This document shows, piece after piece, positions 19,030 through 29,045 of a stretch of DNA of 64,000 nucleotides. Every line of letters starts with the position of its first letter. Position 1 is the stretch's first letter. The notes below the pieces were generated by a model. That model saw only the letters and a list, made by a program, of their open reading frames with translations, was not told the DNA's origin and ran no database searches. The stretch covers positions 1 through 64,000 of the forward strand of contig NZ_MWLM01000003.1 of NCBI RefSeq assembly GCF_002198665.1, written 5' to 3'. The translations under genes and the position numbers were made by a program. Source of the DNA: Novosphingobium sp. B 225 (lineage in GTDB: Bacteria > Pseudomonadota > Alphaproteobacteria > Sphingomonadales > Sphingomonadaceae).

Positions 19030-19127
19030 ATTTGCTGATTTGCTTAGGCAATCTGGAGTTTTGGGAATTGCTGGCGCTCTGAGCCAAGAGTAACATTTCG
19101 TTTGCTTTGACCGGTAGGAATACGGCT

Positions 19128-19331
19128 GTGGAACCTGGCGTGCATCGTCGATCGAACCTGGCTCTGGCCGTCATTCACGATTTGAAGCACGAATGCGCCG
19201 CTGAAACGGTCCTTAGTGACCCGAAGGAAAAATTGCTGGCCGACCTGAGCCAGATGCTCGAGGATTTGGACGCTTTGGGTCTTTCCCTCGCGGCAGTCCA
19301 CGTCGATGCAGCGATTTGTGCCCTCAAGTAA
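19128..19331 (+). CDS. Small helical protein of unknown function
   Basis: A 67-residue protein. GTG 19128 is chosen because TAGGAA lies 7 nt upstream; a TTG at 19107 is possible. No domain is recognised, but the C-terminal half (LLADLSQMLEDLDALGLS, then AAVHVDAAICALK) resembles in pattern the small proteins at 43979 and 49476 of this window (L-x-AAYV-x2-AL-x2-L). It is likely a cytoplasmic helical hairpin. It stands alone after the two-component genes. Confidence 0.5.
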   Translation: MEPGVHRRSNLALAVIHDLKHECAAETVLSDPKEKLLADLSQMLEDLDALGLSLAAVHVDAAICALK

Positions 19332-19975
19332 GGTCTGCATTGCCTGATCGCGTTGGGCTTTGAGAATGACAGGGCATTTGAGGGTACTACCGCGCTTTAG
19401 CGGTGCCATCGCCGGTTGGCCGCCATCCTGAAGTCTAGAGATCTCCGATTTGACCCGATCAGCCGCGGTGCTCAGAGCGGGGTAGGATCCACATAGCGTT
19501 GCGTTGGATCTCGACGAGCAGACCAGCCCTCCCTGAGTTGTCCTCCTTGATTGTTAATGCGATTGCGCCTTCCCCCGCCATGGTTGGCCGCGGGTCGAAA
19601 GCGACCAAACCGAAGCCCAGACATTTCGGTTTCGTTGTTTTCGGGCCCGGTGGGTGGAACCTCAAAGCGCTGTACGGCTTGACCGTGCCAAATTGACGCT
19701 GTCAGCGCTGCGATCAGGAGCTCTGCGTCAGTGGAAGGTTAGAAAAGTCCTTCATCGTGAGCCTACATGGCCGGATGCGCGATGAACTGCAGGATTTCAA
19801 CACGGTCATACCTCATTAGAAATTGGTCGAGACGACCCCCGCCGCGCTTGCCAACCAACCGGTCTGGGATCAGCCCCAGGTACATTGCCATCCCATCAAA
19901 CAACCATCATGAAGGTGCGAGACTCTGCCTCTGACCGTTTACAATCAGGGGAGCACATCAGCGAATGAGGACGAA
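19332..19975. other. Intergenic stretch without a supported gene
   Basis: Short overlapping frames exist on both strands (e.g. around 19459-19696), but none has a ribosome-binding site together with a recognisable domain. Promoter elements for the M24 peptidase gene are presumably in the last 100 nt. Confidence 0.4.
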
Positions 19976-21340
19976 ATGAACAAGCGCAGCCTATTTCAAG
20001 CAATGTTGGCTGCCGCCTGTTTCGCGCAGCCAAGTGCAACCGTGTCGGCCTCGATCATGATGAGTGAGACAGAAGAGCAAGCACCTGCTTTGCCGCCGAT
20101 CCTGACGGCGCGCGAGCGGGCGGAAACCGAGAATCGCATCCTGGCGGCGCGTCTCGATACGGTCATCCCTGCAATCATGCGCGCGGAAGGGATCGATCTG
20201 TGGCTGCTCGTGGCGCGCGAGTATTTTGAAGAGCCGGTGGTTGCCTCGATGCTTGACGCCGAGAATATGCACGCAAGGCGCCGGACAATCCTGATTTTCC
20301 ACGACCCGGGCGGCGACAGGCCGATCGAGCGGCTCACGGTCAGCCGATATGGCCTCGGCGGCCTATTCGCTCCCGCTTGGGACCCGGCAAAGCAGCCAGA
20401 TCAATGGCAAGCGGTTGCCAAACTGATTGCCGCGCGCAACCCGTCCAGAATTGCGGTCAATACATCCAATCTTTACCCGTTCGCTGACGGTATGACGGTC
20501 AGCCAGAATGGCGGGTTCCTGGCTGCCTTGCCGCAGAAGCTTCACCAGCGGATTGTCAGCGGTGAAGGGCTAGCGATCCGCTGGCTGGAAACCCGCACTC
20601 CGGCCGAAATGGAACTGTACCCTTCCATCGTACGGACCGCTCACGCCGTGATCGGAGAGGCCTTTTCTGCAGCAGTCATCAAGCCGGGCGTGACGACAGC
20701 CGAGCAAGTGCAATGGTGGTACCGCGACCGACTGCTTCAGCTTGGTCTCCATGCCTGGTTCCATCCTTCGGTGGGAATCCAGCGCCGAGGCGTAAAGGGA
20801 ATGCTTGAAGGGGCCGAAGTCATCCGGCCCGGAGATCTGGTTTGGACCGATTTTGGGATCACGTACCTGCGGCTGAACACCGACACGCAGCACCTCGCAT
20901 ATGTTCTAAGGCCGGGTGAGCGCGATGCGCCGATGGGGCTGCGGCAGGGGCTGGCAAACAGCAACCGGGTCCAGGATATCCTCACGCGGCAATTCGCCGT
21001 CGGTCGCAGCGGCAACGAGGTATTGGCCTTGGCACGGGCAGAAGCTCAGTCATTCGGTCTCGATCCGGCAATTTATTCGCATCCGATCGGTCTGCATGGT
21101 CATGGTGCGGGGCCTTCGATTGGCTTCTGGGATAACCAGAACGCGGACCCGCGCGGCAACAGGCTGATCGGTCCAGATACCGCTTGGTCGATCGAACTGA
21201 CATCATACTCCAATGTGCCCGAATGGGGTGGCCAGCGGGTCGATTTTCGAGCTGAAGAAAACGCATTCTTCGACGGCAAAAACGTGCGCTTCATTGATGG
21301 ACGCCAGACCAAACTTTCGCTGATCCCGTCGGGAGTTTGA
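19976..21340 (+). CDS. M24 family metallopeptidase (Xaa-Pro dipeptidase-like), exported
   Basis: A pita-bread-fold peptidase of 454 residues with an N-terminal signal peptide (LFQAMLAAACFAQPSATVSA). The creatinase-like N-terminal domain covers ~60-200, and the M24 domain ~210-440. The metal ligands can be read: Asp in VWTDFGI, Asp in LNTDTQH, His in HPIGLHGHG, Glu in WSIELTS and Glu in RAEENAFF. The protein probably cleaves Xaa-Pro or related dipeptides in the periplasm. The start ATG gives a good signal peptide and the frame ends in an ordinary stop. It appears monocistronic. Confidence 0.9.
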   Translation: MNKRSLFQAMLAAACFAQPSATVSASIMMSETEEQAPALPPILTARERAETENRILAARLDTVIPAIMRAEGIDLWLLVAREYFEEPVVASMLDAENMHARRRTILIFHDPGGDRPIERLTVSRYGLGGLFAPAWDPAKQPDQWQAVAKLIAARNPSRIAVNTSNLYPFADGMTVSQNGGFLAALPQKLHQRIVSGEGLAIRWLETRTPAEMELYPSIVRTAHAVIGEAFSAAVIKPGVTTAEQVQWWYRDRLLQLGLHAWFHPSVGIQRRGVKGMLEGAEVIRPGDLVWTDFGITYLRLNTDTQHLAYVLRPGERDAPMGLRQGLANSNRVQDILTRQFAVGRSGNEVLALARAEAQSFGLDPAIYSHPIGLHGHGAGPSIGFWDNQNADPRGNRLIGPDTAWSIELTSYSNVPEWGGQRVDFRAEENAFFDGKNVRFIDGRQTKLSLIPSGV

Positions 21341-21868
21341 GCGATCTGCAATGCTCTAACCGAACCATCCGGACTGCCACAACTGCAGGATCAAGGAACT
21401 GTGGACCTCGTCCTAGCCAAGCGTTCAGTGTTTGAGACTGGTGAGACATGCAATGGTCGCTTCTCGGCGGCGAACATCGGCAGCTTGTTCTAGCGCCATC
21501 GCGGTGCCAAGATCTTTGCCGCAGGGATTGGCCGGAAACGTTGACATAGCAATTGTTCCGCGTGCCATCGAAGCATCTTGAAGGCGGCCCTCCGTCCACC
21601 GGCCTAGAAGCCCGACACTGGGACTTTTCTGCTACTCCCAAATTAGCCTTCGAGCGGCTGGGGCGAACAAAATCGGACGTCAGTCGGTCAGATTCCGAAA
21701 AGCGGCGATGTTGACCATTCTGGGGTGGTCTGCCCTAACAAACTGACGACCTACAAGCCGCCCGCCAATCACCCAACCTTCCTGCCTAGCTATGGGTGGC
21801 TCCCTAGATCGGTCCTACCTAGTCGAACGAGGTTGCTTGGGCCCAATTGCCCGGTATTCAATCGGCCC
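21341..21868. other. Intergenic stretch without a supported gene
   Basis: About 530 nt between the M24 peptidase and the second histidine kinase. Frames reading through it have no start site support. It should hold the promoter for the kinase/regulator/receptor set. Confidence 0.4.
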
Positions 21869-23140
21869 ATGAACTCACTCTCGGTCAAGCATTGGCAATT
21901 GTGGGCATCCTCGGCCCTTCTTGCCGGTTTGGTCGTTGCGCTCGGTAGCCTGATTGTTGCCTTCACTATCAGCCTGCGCCTCGCAGATCGCCAGTATCGG
22001 CTGGAGATGCTGTCCGAGCGGCAGGCGATGGCGGTAGGCGTTCTCGCGGAGTTGACCCAGGCGCATGTCAGGCGCCAATCGCTGGACGATGCCTTGGCAA
22101 ACTACCGGGCATTGATCAAAGAAGAGACAGCGCTCCTCCCTAAGCAACTCTTGCTTGTACAACAGCAGAGCCGAGAAGTTGCTCAGGCAGAGCAGTTGGA
22201 CAAGCTGTCGCATTTAGCGGCGGACGCCCCTGCCCTTCGCGCGTTGACCGCGCAAATAGCGCGCCAGGAGGCAGACGAAGTTGCTGCCTCTCGCCGTGAG
22301 CTGGAGCGGTTGCGTACTCGAACCTTAACACTCGCGGTCGCCCTGGCAGCAACGGCATTTCTTTGCGCCCTGAGCGCTGCCTGGCTGTTGGCGCGCCGGA
22401 ACCGTTCGCTTGAATCGATGGTTCAGGCCCGCACCGTCCAGTTAGAAGAGGTGGACCGGTCGCGCCGCCTGTTTTTCGCGAAAGCCAGCCACGAATTGCG
22501 CACACCTGTCACAGCGATGCAGGGTGAGGCTGAAGTTGCACTGTTGGCCCCAAAGGCTTCCGCGCAAGACCTGCGCCAATCGATGTCGCATATACGCGCT
22601 AACGCTGCCTATCTTGGCCACCGCATCGACGAACTGCTGGGCCTTGCCAGTGCAGACGATGGCAGGCTGCAGCTTGAGCGCAAGGCCCTCGAGCTTGGGC
22701 AGATCGTCAGCGAAGCGGTCGCCGAGGCAGAGGCCTTCGCGCACTCGGTTGAAGTCGTCATTGTGCGGAGCGGTCCGGATGGGTCGATCCGCCTGCTTGG
22801 TGATGCTCGGTGGCTTCGTCAGGCGCTGCTTACGGTCATCGACAATGGCCTCAAGTTCTCGGCGATGGGCGGCGAACTCGTCATTGGACTTGCGATCGGG
22901 GGCGAAGAAGCCGTGATCACGGTATCCGACTATGGTCCCGGCATCGTGCCCGATGATCTCCCGCGCATCTTCGATGCCTATTACCAATCCGAACCGGGTC
23001 GCCAACGCGGCGGCAACGGGCTTGGCCTGGCGCTGGCACGCTGGGTTATCGAACAGCACGGTGGCACAATTTCCGCCGCCAACCGCCGCGAAGGGGGCTG
23101 CTGTATTACCATCACGCTACCGCAGGGCGCAGCAGCATGA
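21869..23140 (+). CDS. Sensor histidine kinase (HisKA/HATPase type)
   Basis: A 423-residue inner-membrane kinase. ATG 21869 is chosen because the next residues lead straight into the first membrane helix (LWASSALLAGLVVALGSLIV); the longer frame from 21725 would add a non-coding-looking leader. A periplasmic helical domain (~40-160) and a second membrane helix (LAVALAATAFLCALSAAWLL) follow. The H-box is FAKASHELRTPV, then N-box TVIDNGLKF, G1 VSDYGPGI and G2 GGNGLGLALA. The gene overlaps the OmpR-type regulator by 4 nt (ATGA). The pair probably controls the TonB receptor gene directly downstream. Confidence 0.9.
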   Translation: MNSLSVKHWQLWASSALLAGLVVALGSLIVAFTISLRLADRQYRLEMLSERQAMAVGVLAELTQAHVRRQSLDDALANYRALIKEETALLPKQLLLVQQQSREVAQAEQLDKLSHLAADAPALRALTAQIARQEADEVAASRRELERLRTRTLTLAVALAATAFLCALSAAWLLARRNRSLESMVQARTVQLEEVDRSRRLFFAKASHELRTPVTAMQGEAEVALLAPKASAQDLRQSMSHIRANAAYLGHRIDELLGLASADDGRLQLERKALELGQIVSEAVAEAEAFAHSVEVVIVRSGPDGSIRLLGDARWLRQALLTVIDNGLKFSAMGGELVIGLAIGGEEAVITVSDYGPGIVPDDLPRIFDAYYQSEPGRQRGGNGLGLALARWVIEQHGGTISAANRREGGCCITITLPQGAAA

Positions 23141-23832
23141 CCGTGCTGCTAGTAGAAGATGATGTCGGGATCGGGCGGTTCGTCAGCCAGGGCCTCGCGG
23201 CACGCGGCCTCAGCGTGCGCTGGGAGCGCAGCGGGCGCGAAGTCACGGGACTGGTTGCTGCTGGTGCCATCAACCTTGTGATTCTCGACCTGGGGCTGCC
23301 CGACGCCGATGGCCTCGACCTCTGCGCGGCAATCAGAGCAATGGAAATTGGCGTCCCGGTGTTGATGCTGACCGCGCGCGGCTCGCTCGACGATCGACTC
23401 GACGGATTCGCAGCCGGAGCTGATGACTACCTCGCCAAGCCTTTCGCGTTCGAGGAGCTGGCGGCGCGGGTCGATGTGCTGTTGCGCCGGGACCGGGACC
23501 GCAAGCCCGACCCGGTGCGGTTCGCTGCGCTACGGCTCGACCCCGCAACGCAGGACGCCACCTGGGATGGGCAAGTCATCGATCTCGACCCGCGCGGCTT
23601 TGCGCTCCTGTTGGCGCTTGCAAGAGCCGGGGGCGAAGTTGTGCAACGCCTAACCCTGATCGAGAACATTTGGGGCGGCGATACCGACATTACCGACAAT
23701 GCGCTCGATGTCTGCGCTAGCGCGCTGCGCCGCCGCCTTGGAACCAGCGCTCCACGGCTCCGGGTGCTTGCGCTGCGCGGGCAAGGCTTTGCTCTTGGCT
23801 TGAGGCAAGCGGCGGATTTGCCTCCAACCTGA
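23137..23832 (+). CDS. OmpR/PhoB-family response regulator
   Basis: A 231-residue regulator. The receiver domain shows LVEDDVGIG, the phosphoacceptor Asp in VILDLGLPDADG, Thr in MLTARGS and Lys in YLAKPFAF. The C-terminal winged-helix domain has the usual ending (TDNALDVCASALRRRL, then VLALRGQGFAL). Start and stop are clear: ATG overlaps the kinase stop by 4 nt. It is likely the transcription factor for the adjacent TonB receptor gene, whose start lies only 73 nt downstream in the same direction. Confidence 0.92.
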   Translation: MTVLLVEDDVGIGRFVSQGLAARGLSVRWERSGREVTGLVAAGAINLVILDLGLPDADGLDLCAAIRAMEIGVPVLMLTARGSLDDRLDGFAAGADDYLAKPFAFEELAARVDVLLRRDRDRKPDPVRFAALRLDPATQDATWDGQVIDLDPRGFALLLALARAGGEVVQRLTLIENIWGGDTDITDNALDVCASALRRRLGTSAPRLRVLALRGQGFALGLRQAADLPPT

Positions 23833-23905
23833 GGCTGTTCTCAGGATCATCGGCCACGAGCCTGCTACGGAACCCTCCCGACATTTGTTCAAGAGGGACA
23901 TTTTC

Positions 23906-26356
23906 GTGACTGCATTGCGCGTATTTCTGCTGGGTTCCGCCGCCTTGACCGTACTGCCTGGTGCGGCCTGGGCCGGGGATGCCGATCAGCGCGAGATCGT
24001 GGTCATTGCAAGCCCGCTTGGCGACGAAGGGAACAAGGCCGCTGACAGCAAGGCGCTTGAGGCCTCGGGCGCAGTGAGCGTCGCGGATCAACTTGCCCGC
24101 ACCACGCCAGGGGTTAGTATCAACGAAATGCAGGGCAATCCGCTGCAGCCGGACATCAACTATCGCGGCTTCACCGCCTCGCCGCTGCTCGGAACGCCGC
24201 AGGGGCTGTCTGTCTATCTAGATGGGGTGCGGATCAACCAGCCCTTCGGCGAAGTGGTCAACTGGGACCTGATTCCGACTTCGGCCATAGCCCGCATCGA
24301 CCTCGTATCTGGCACCGCGCCCCAGTTTGGGCGCAATTCACTCGGCGGGGCGCTAGCGGTGCGAACCAAAGACGGCAAGAGCGATCCAGGCATAGGGCTT
24401 GAAACCAGCTACGGCTCGTTCAATCGTCTCACCGCCAATGCCCAGTGGGGTGGCCATGCCGACAATGGCCTCGACTGGTTCGTGACCGCCGACCACTTTC
24501 GCGAGGACGGTTGGCGCGACTTCTCGCCATCGCGTGCAACGCGTGCCTTCGGCAAGCTGGGCTGGAGCGATGCGCAAAGCCAGGTGTCGCTGTCGGGCAT
24601 GTTCGCCGACACCGACCTGAACGGCAACGGCCTTCAGGAGATGCGCCTGCTCGCTGCCGACCGGTCGAGCATTTACACCGCGCCCGACAATACCCGCAGC
24701 CGAGCCTGGCTGATCAATCTCAAAGGCAGCCATGCTTTGTCAGACAAGGTCAGCTTCACCGGCAACGTCTTTTGGCGGCGCGCCCGCGCGGCGACTTACA
24801 ATGGCGATGTCAACGACGATTCCTTGGGCCAGAGCCTCTATCAGCCCAACCTCGCTGAGCGGAACGCGCTGACCGGCGCTGGTTACACAGGGTTTGCGTT
24901 GTCGGGCGAGAGCCAGTCCAATACGCCATTTCCCAAATGGCGTTGCATCGCCAATGCCTTGCTCAACGAAGAACCTAACGAGAAGTGCAACGGCCTTGCC
25001 AACCGCTCGCTCACGACCCAGAGCGAATGGGGTTTTGGCGGCGAACTGGTGGTGCGCGAACCCCTGGCAGGGATCGAGCAGAGCCTGACGCTGGGCATTT
25101 CTTACGTGAACGCCCATGCCGACTTTAGGCAGAGCACGCAGTTCGGCTACTTGCAGCCTGATCGGACCGTTTTCGCGGTCGGTGGGCCTGGCGCTTTTGC
25201 CGATGGCACCCAGAATTCCGAAGGCGCGTTCGATGCGCGGGTCGATTTGCACAGCCGCACCGCAAGCCTTGGCATCTACGCGCTCGAAAGTGCGCAGCTT
25301 GCGCAGACCCTGCGGCTGGATCTCGGCGGGCGCTATGATCGCACCTCGATCCACAATCGCGACCGGATAACACCCGGTGGCGGCACAGGGTCGCTCGATA
25401 GCGACCCGGTCTACGATCACTTCAACCCTTCGGCGGCGCTGACCTGGCAGCCTGCCAAGGGGGCTGATCTGACGCTGTCCTGGTCGCAGGCCTCGCGCGC
25501 GCCTTCGGCTATCGAACTGGGCTGTTCGGACCCTGCCAGTCCTTGCCGCTTGCCCAACGCACTCGCGGGCGATCCGCCGCTCACGTTAGTCGTTGCACGG
25601 ACGTTTGAGGCACGCTTTGCGCTGCGCGGAGAGATCTGGTCGCTTGGCGCAAGTGCGTTCCGTACAGATACCAGCGATGATATTCTGTTCGTCACCGACG
25701 ATCCCTCGGGATTCGGGTATTTCCGCAACTTCGGCAAGACTCGGCGGCAAGGCTTCGAGGTCGAAGGATCGGCCAAGTTCGGCACTCTTTCACTCACCGC
25801 AAGTTACACCTTCCTCGATGCGACCTATCGCTCGCCGGAAGTGGTAGGCGGCTCTGCCAACTCAGCCAATTCTGCCGTCGCGCCGGGCTTTGACGGCAGT
25901 ATTGCCATTGCGCCGGGTGATCGCATCCCGCTGATCCCGCGCCACCTGTTCAAGGTTGCGGCTGAGTGGAGCCCCATCCCGCAAGTCAGGTTTGGTTTCG
26001 ACATGACCGCAGCATCCGGCGTCTATGCGCGAGGCAACGAGAACAACCTGCACCAGGCAGACGGGGTCTATTTCCTCGGTGCCGGCAAGACCGATGGCTA
26101 TGCGCTGTTCAACCTTGGGGTCGCGGTCAGGCCCGCGAGCGCGGTCACTCTGTTCGCCAGCGTGCGGAACTTGTTCGACAAAAATTACAGCACCGCAGCT
26201 CAGCTGGGGCCGACCGCATTTGATGCCAAAGGCAACTTTGTCGCACGCCCTTTCGCGGCCCCGGTTATCGATGGTGAGCGGCCCTTGCTGTCTTCGACAT
26301 TCCAAGCGCCGGGAGCGCCACGTTCAGTCCAGGTTGGGGCGCGGTTGCGGTTTTGA
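23906..26356 (+). CDS. TonB-dependent outer-membrane receptor
   Basis: An 816-residue receptor. The GTG at 23906 has AGAGGGA 7 nt upstream and starts a signal peptide (TALRVFLLGSAALTVLPGAAWA); a TTG at 23885 is the alternative. The plug domain (ASGAVSVADQLARTTPGV, then LVSGTAPQFGRNSLGG) is followed by a 22-strand barrel ending VQVGARLRF with the C-terminal Phe. The ligand cannot be told from sequence. The position after a kinase/regulator pair suggests induction by an external or periplasmic signal. The barrel has a CxxxC/Cys-containing loop (LGCSDPASPC) near residue ~540. Confidence 0.92.
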   Translation: MTALRVFLLGSAALTVLPGAAWAGDADQREIVVIASPLGDEGNKAADSKALEASGAVSVADQLARTTPGVSINEMQGNPLQPDINYRGFTASPLLGTPQGLSVYLDGVRINQPFGEVVNWDLIPTSAIARIDLVSGTAPQFGRNSLGGALAVRTKDGKSDPGIGLETSYGSFNRLTANAQWGGHADNGLDWFVTADHFREDGWRDFSPSRATRAFGKLGWSDAQSQVSLSGMFADTDLNGNGLQEMRLLAADRSSIYTAPDNTRSRAWLINLKGSHALSDKVSFTGNVFWRRARAATYNGDVNDDSLGQSLYQPNLAERNALTGAGYTGFALSGESQSNTPFPKWRCIANALLNEEPNEKCNGLANRSLTTQSEWGFGGELVVREPLAGIEQSLTLGISYVNAHADFRQSTQFGYLQPDRTVFAVGGPGAFADGTQNSEGAFDARVDLHSRTASLGIYALESAQLAQTLRLDLGGRYDRTSIHNRDRITPGGGTGSLDSDPVYDHFNPSAALTWQPAKGADLTLSWSQASRAPSAIELGCSDPASPCRLPNALAGDPPLTLVVARTFEARFALRGEIWSLGASAFRTDTSDDILFVTDDPSGFGYFRNFGKTRRQGFEVEGSAKFGTLSLTASYTFLDATYRSPEVVGGSANSANSAVAPGFDGSIAIAPGDRIPLIPRHLFKVAAEWSPIPQVRFGFDMTAASGVYARGNENNLHQADGVYFLGAGKTDGYALFNLGVAVRPASAVTLFASVRNLFDKNYSTAAQLGPTAFDAKGNFVARPFAAPVIDGERPLLSSTFQAPGAPRSVQVGARLRF

Positions 26357-26360
26357 CCAT

Positions 26361-26795
26361 TTACAATGCGTACCTGAGGCTGACCCGCACTTGCCTCGGC
26401 TCGACCGGGTGGGTGTGCCGATCCTCGACGCCCTCGACCGGTTCGCCCGGCAGCCGCGACGCGTACCAATAGGTAATGTCGGGGTCCTTGGCATCAAACA
26501 GGTTAAGCACGTCGACGCCAAACCTTACCCTCACCATTTCCCAGTAGCCGCCGAGATTGACCAAGGTGGTGGCCTGCGAGCGCTGAGACTCATCCTCGAG
26601 CAGCGGTGCACTGGCGAAGTGGCGAATGCGGGTGGTCGCGGTCAGCTGCGGAGCGAGCCGAGCGAGCGAGCGCCGCGCTTGGGGTGTCGCGATATTCCAA
26701 TGCCAGTCCGCTGCGGCTGGGTATCCTGCCCCCCGCAAGTGATCGATCGCACGACCATTCCGAACCCGATCATAACAACAGACGTGATGCACCAC
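26361..26795 (-). pseudogene. C-terminal remnant of another TonB-dependent receptor
   Basis: The last ~100 codons of this minus-strand frame read as the end of a TonB receptor barrel: ATTLVNLGGYW, then VDVLNLFDAKDPDITYWYA, then EPRQVRVSLRYAL. The ~40 codons before it (upstream of ~26,650) do not look like receptor sequence, and the plug and most of the barrel are missing. It is a truncated gene left from a deletion or rearrangement. It lies tail-to-tail with the intact receptor, 4 nt from its stop. Confidence 0.75.
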
Positions 26796-26821
26796 GCATC
26801 AGCCAGGGAGAGACAGGCCTT

Positions 26822-27973
26822 ATGACCACGGATCAGCAGCACCGGCCGGGTCGCACGCGCCGGCGCCTGTTAACCGGGGTGGCCGCCGCGGGTCTCCTGC
26901 TGATCGCGGGGCAGGCCTGGGCGAAAGAGGCCCCGGCCCTGCCGGCCGCGGCAGGTCCGGACTATGCCTTCGATGAGGGCAGTTCGGCACTGTTGGGCAG
27001 CAGCAAGCGCGTTGTCATCAGCGACTTTGTGGTGGTGTTTCAACTTGATAGCATGGTCCGCAATGACAATGGCACCAAGGTCGGCAATCTGACATTGTTT
27101 GGCGGCAACACCAAAGACGTTGCCGCCAAGATGGCTTGGCAAGCGCCGGATACGACCTTGATGCAGGACATTGCCGATGCCGGGCTGGCCAGTCTCAAGG
27201 CCGATTTCAAGGCCAAAGGGCTTGAGGTGCTGGACGAATCCACCCTGTCTACGCAGCCCGCCTATGCCAGCATTCTGGCCGCGGCCGGCCTCAAGAACCT
27301 GGAAGACTACAACATCGTCAATATTTCCGAGGCCGCATACAACAAGAATTCGATTGGTGACGACGTTTACGCTGCGGCCAGAGTGGTCAGTGCGCGCGGC
27401 CTGACCCCCTATTCCCATTCGCTGTTCGAAGGGGGCCGATGCTGCAACGTGATCAAGGGCTTTCCATCCAGCAAGATTTATTATGTTCCTGGGTTTGAGA
27501 TCGATCTGGCCAAGGCGCTGGACGCAGTCGTGGTCAAGGCCTGGCTCTATGTCGATTTCGCCAAGGTTTCGGCAGGAGTCAATCAGGAAGGCTGGGCCGG
27601 CGGCGTCGGAGGCGCGGTCGTCAATTACAGCGCCAGTGCGGATTCAACCGTGCGGATCGTCGCGCAAAAGACCAGACTGTCGTTCCGCCTGCCGACCAGC
27701 GTCAACAAGACCCGGAATGTCCCGAAATCGTGGGCAGCCAAGGATGGCGATCTGGTGGTGGCGCTGAAAAAGCCGATGCTGATTGGCGACCAGTACTATA
27801 CCGTGACGAACGCTGGTGAGACTGGCGGCCAGAAACTCCGTGCCTCGCTGGGCGGCACCCAGCACCTCAATTTCGGCGCGACCTTGCGCGATACTGTCGC
27901 TTACAAGGCCGATCTGACGAAAGGCATGGACAAAGTGCTGGGCGAGGCTGTGGCCACCGCGTTGGGGCGCTGA
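26822..27973 (+). CDS. Exported protein of unknown function
   Basis: A 383-residue protein. The N-terminus has RTRRRLLTGVAAAGLLLIAGQAWA, a signal peptide with a twin-arginine-like RRRLL motif, so Tat export is possible. The mature part has a repeated theme of alpha/beta character (VVISDFVVVFQLDS, LYVDFAKVSAGV) and two adjacent cysteines (GGRCCNVIKG). No known domain was recognised. ATG 26822 has GGGAGAGA about 12 nt upstream. It follows the receptor remnant and could once have belonged to a receptor-linked transport or export function. Confidence 0.75.
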   Translation: MTTDQQHRPGRTRRRLLTGVAAAGLLLIAGQAWAKEAPALPAAAGPDYAFDEGSSALLGSSKRVVISDFVVVFQLDSMVRNDNGTKVGNLTLFGGNTKDVAAKMAWQAPDTTLMQDIADAGLASLKADFKAKGLEVLDESTLSTQPAYASILAAAGLKNLEDYNIVNISEAAYNKNSIGDDVYAAARVVSARGLTPYSHSLFEGGRCCNVIKGFPSSKIYYVPGFEIDLAKALDAVVVKAWLYVDFAKVSAGVNQEGWAGGVGGAVVNYSASADSTVRIVAQKTRLSFRLPTSVNKTRNVPKSWAAKDGDLVVALKKPMLIGDQYYTVTNAGETGGQKLRASLGGTQHLNFGATLRDTVAYKADLTKGMDKVLGEAVATALGR

Positions 27974-28103
27974 ACCGACTGCCCTCCTAGAAGCCTACCA
28001 ATTGAAGTGATGGTGTGGACGGCGCTCTGTTGCGGGTTTGATTCGGAGTGATCCGATCTCCACGGTATGTTCGACAAAGGACCACCATAGGAGGGCCATC
28101 CAC

Positions 28104-28583
28104 ATGAGTAAGTTAGTCGCCGATTTGTCGGCTGGCACCTGTGTTGGCCTTGATCTGGCCAAGCACGTCTTTCAGCTTCGTTGCGCCGATGCGAGCGGCA
28201 CTGTTGTTGTCGCCAAAGCGCTGCGCCGCCCCGAGTTGCTGGCGTTCTCCGCTTTCTTGCCACCCTGCATCGTCGGCATGGAATCATGCGGCAGCGCCCA
28301 CCACTGGGGCCGCGAGCTGATGGCGCTGGGGGACGATGTGAAGGTGATGCCGCCGGCCTATGTTAAGCCGTTCGTCAAGCGTCAGAAGAACGACAAGAAC
28401 AATGTCGCCGCGATCCACGAGACGCTTGGCCGCCCGAGGCTGCGCTTCGTCAGGGTGCGTTCGATCGCCAACAAGGCCTTGCTGATGCTAGACAATGCCC
28501 GCGAGATGCTGGTCGTGCGGCGCACCCAGTTGCTCAGCGGCTTGCGCTGGCATCTCGCTGAAATCGGTGTGATCGCCCCCTAA
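28104..28583 (+). pseudogene. Truncated IS110-family transposase
   Basis: Only the N-terminal DEDD-type nuclease half remains (159 residues against about 340 in the family). Visible marks are CVGLDLAKHVFQL, GMESCGSAHHW and KRQKNDKNNVAAI; the last normally has a further Asp (ND-x2-DA), here Asn, so this copy may be damaged even in the part that remains. The frame stops right after GVIAP, where the family continues to the serine-containing transposase_20 domain. Upstream non-coding DNA (~27,990-28,103) is probably the left end of the element. It is a dead insertion sequence. Confidence 0.85.
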
Positions 28584-29045
28584 AGCACCTGCAACATGTG
28601 TAGTCTGAGCTCGGCTACGGTTCTAGATTGGAGCGCAAAGCGCCAATGACACAAAGTCGGCTCCTACTGCTTATCAGCCAGGCACATAACTTTCAGCAGT
28701 GCGTCAAACTGCAATCTCACGACATGAATCGAAGGCGGGTATCGAGAGGGTAATCTATCAAGTGCAGTGGCGGCTTTGTTGGCGATAGCAGACGTGCGAT
28801 CGCTCGCGAGGGTATACTCAAGTTTGCCATTCGTTCACGTGGTTGAATAGGCAATTGTGTTGTGATTGGCGAGCCGCGTCGCCTTCCGCAGGTCTTTGGC
28901 ATGCAATCAGCTTGCTCTGGCTAGAGAGCCCGGAGCAAATTAGCGAGGAACGGTGACGCGTTAGGAAGGACATCGGAGTGTGCGATGCTTGGTCAACTGT
29001 CCGCTGGCTGCATTCAACCAAGATCAAATGGACCCGCGTCTATGT
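28584..29045. other. Intergenic stretch without a supported gene
   Basis: About 460 nt between the IS110 fragment and marR. Short frames on both strands have no recognisable domain or ribosome-binding site. This may be debris from the insertion that truncated the IS110 element. Confidence 0.4.
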
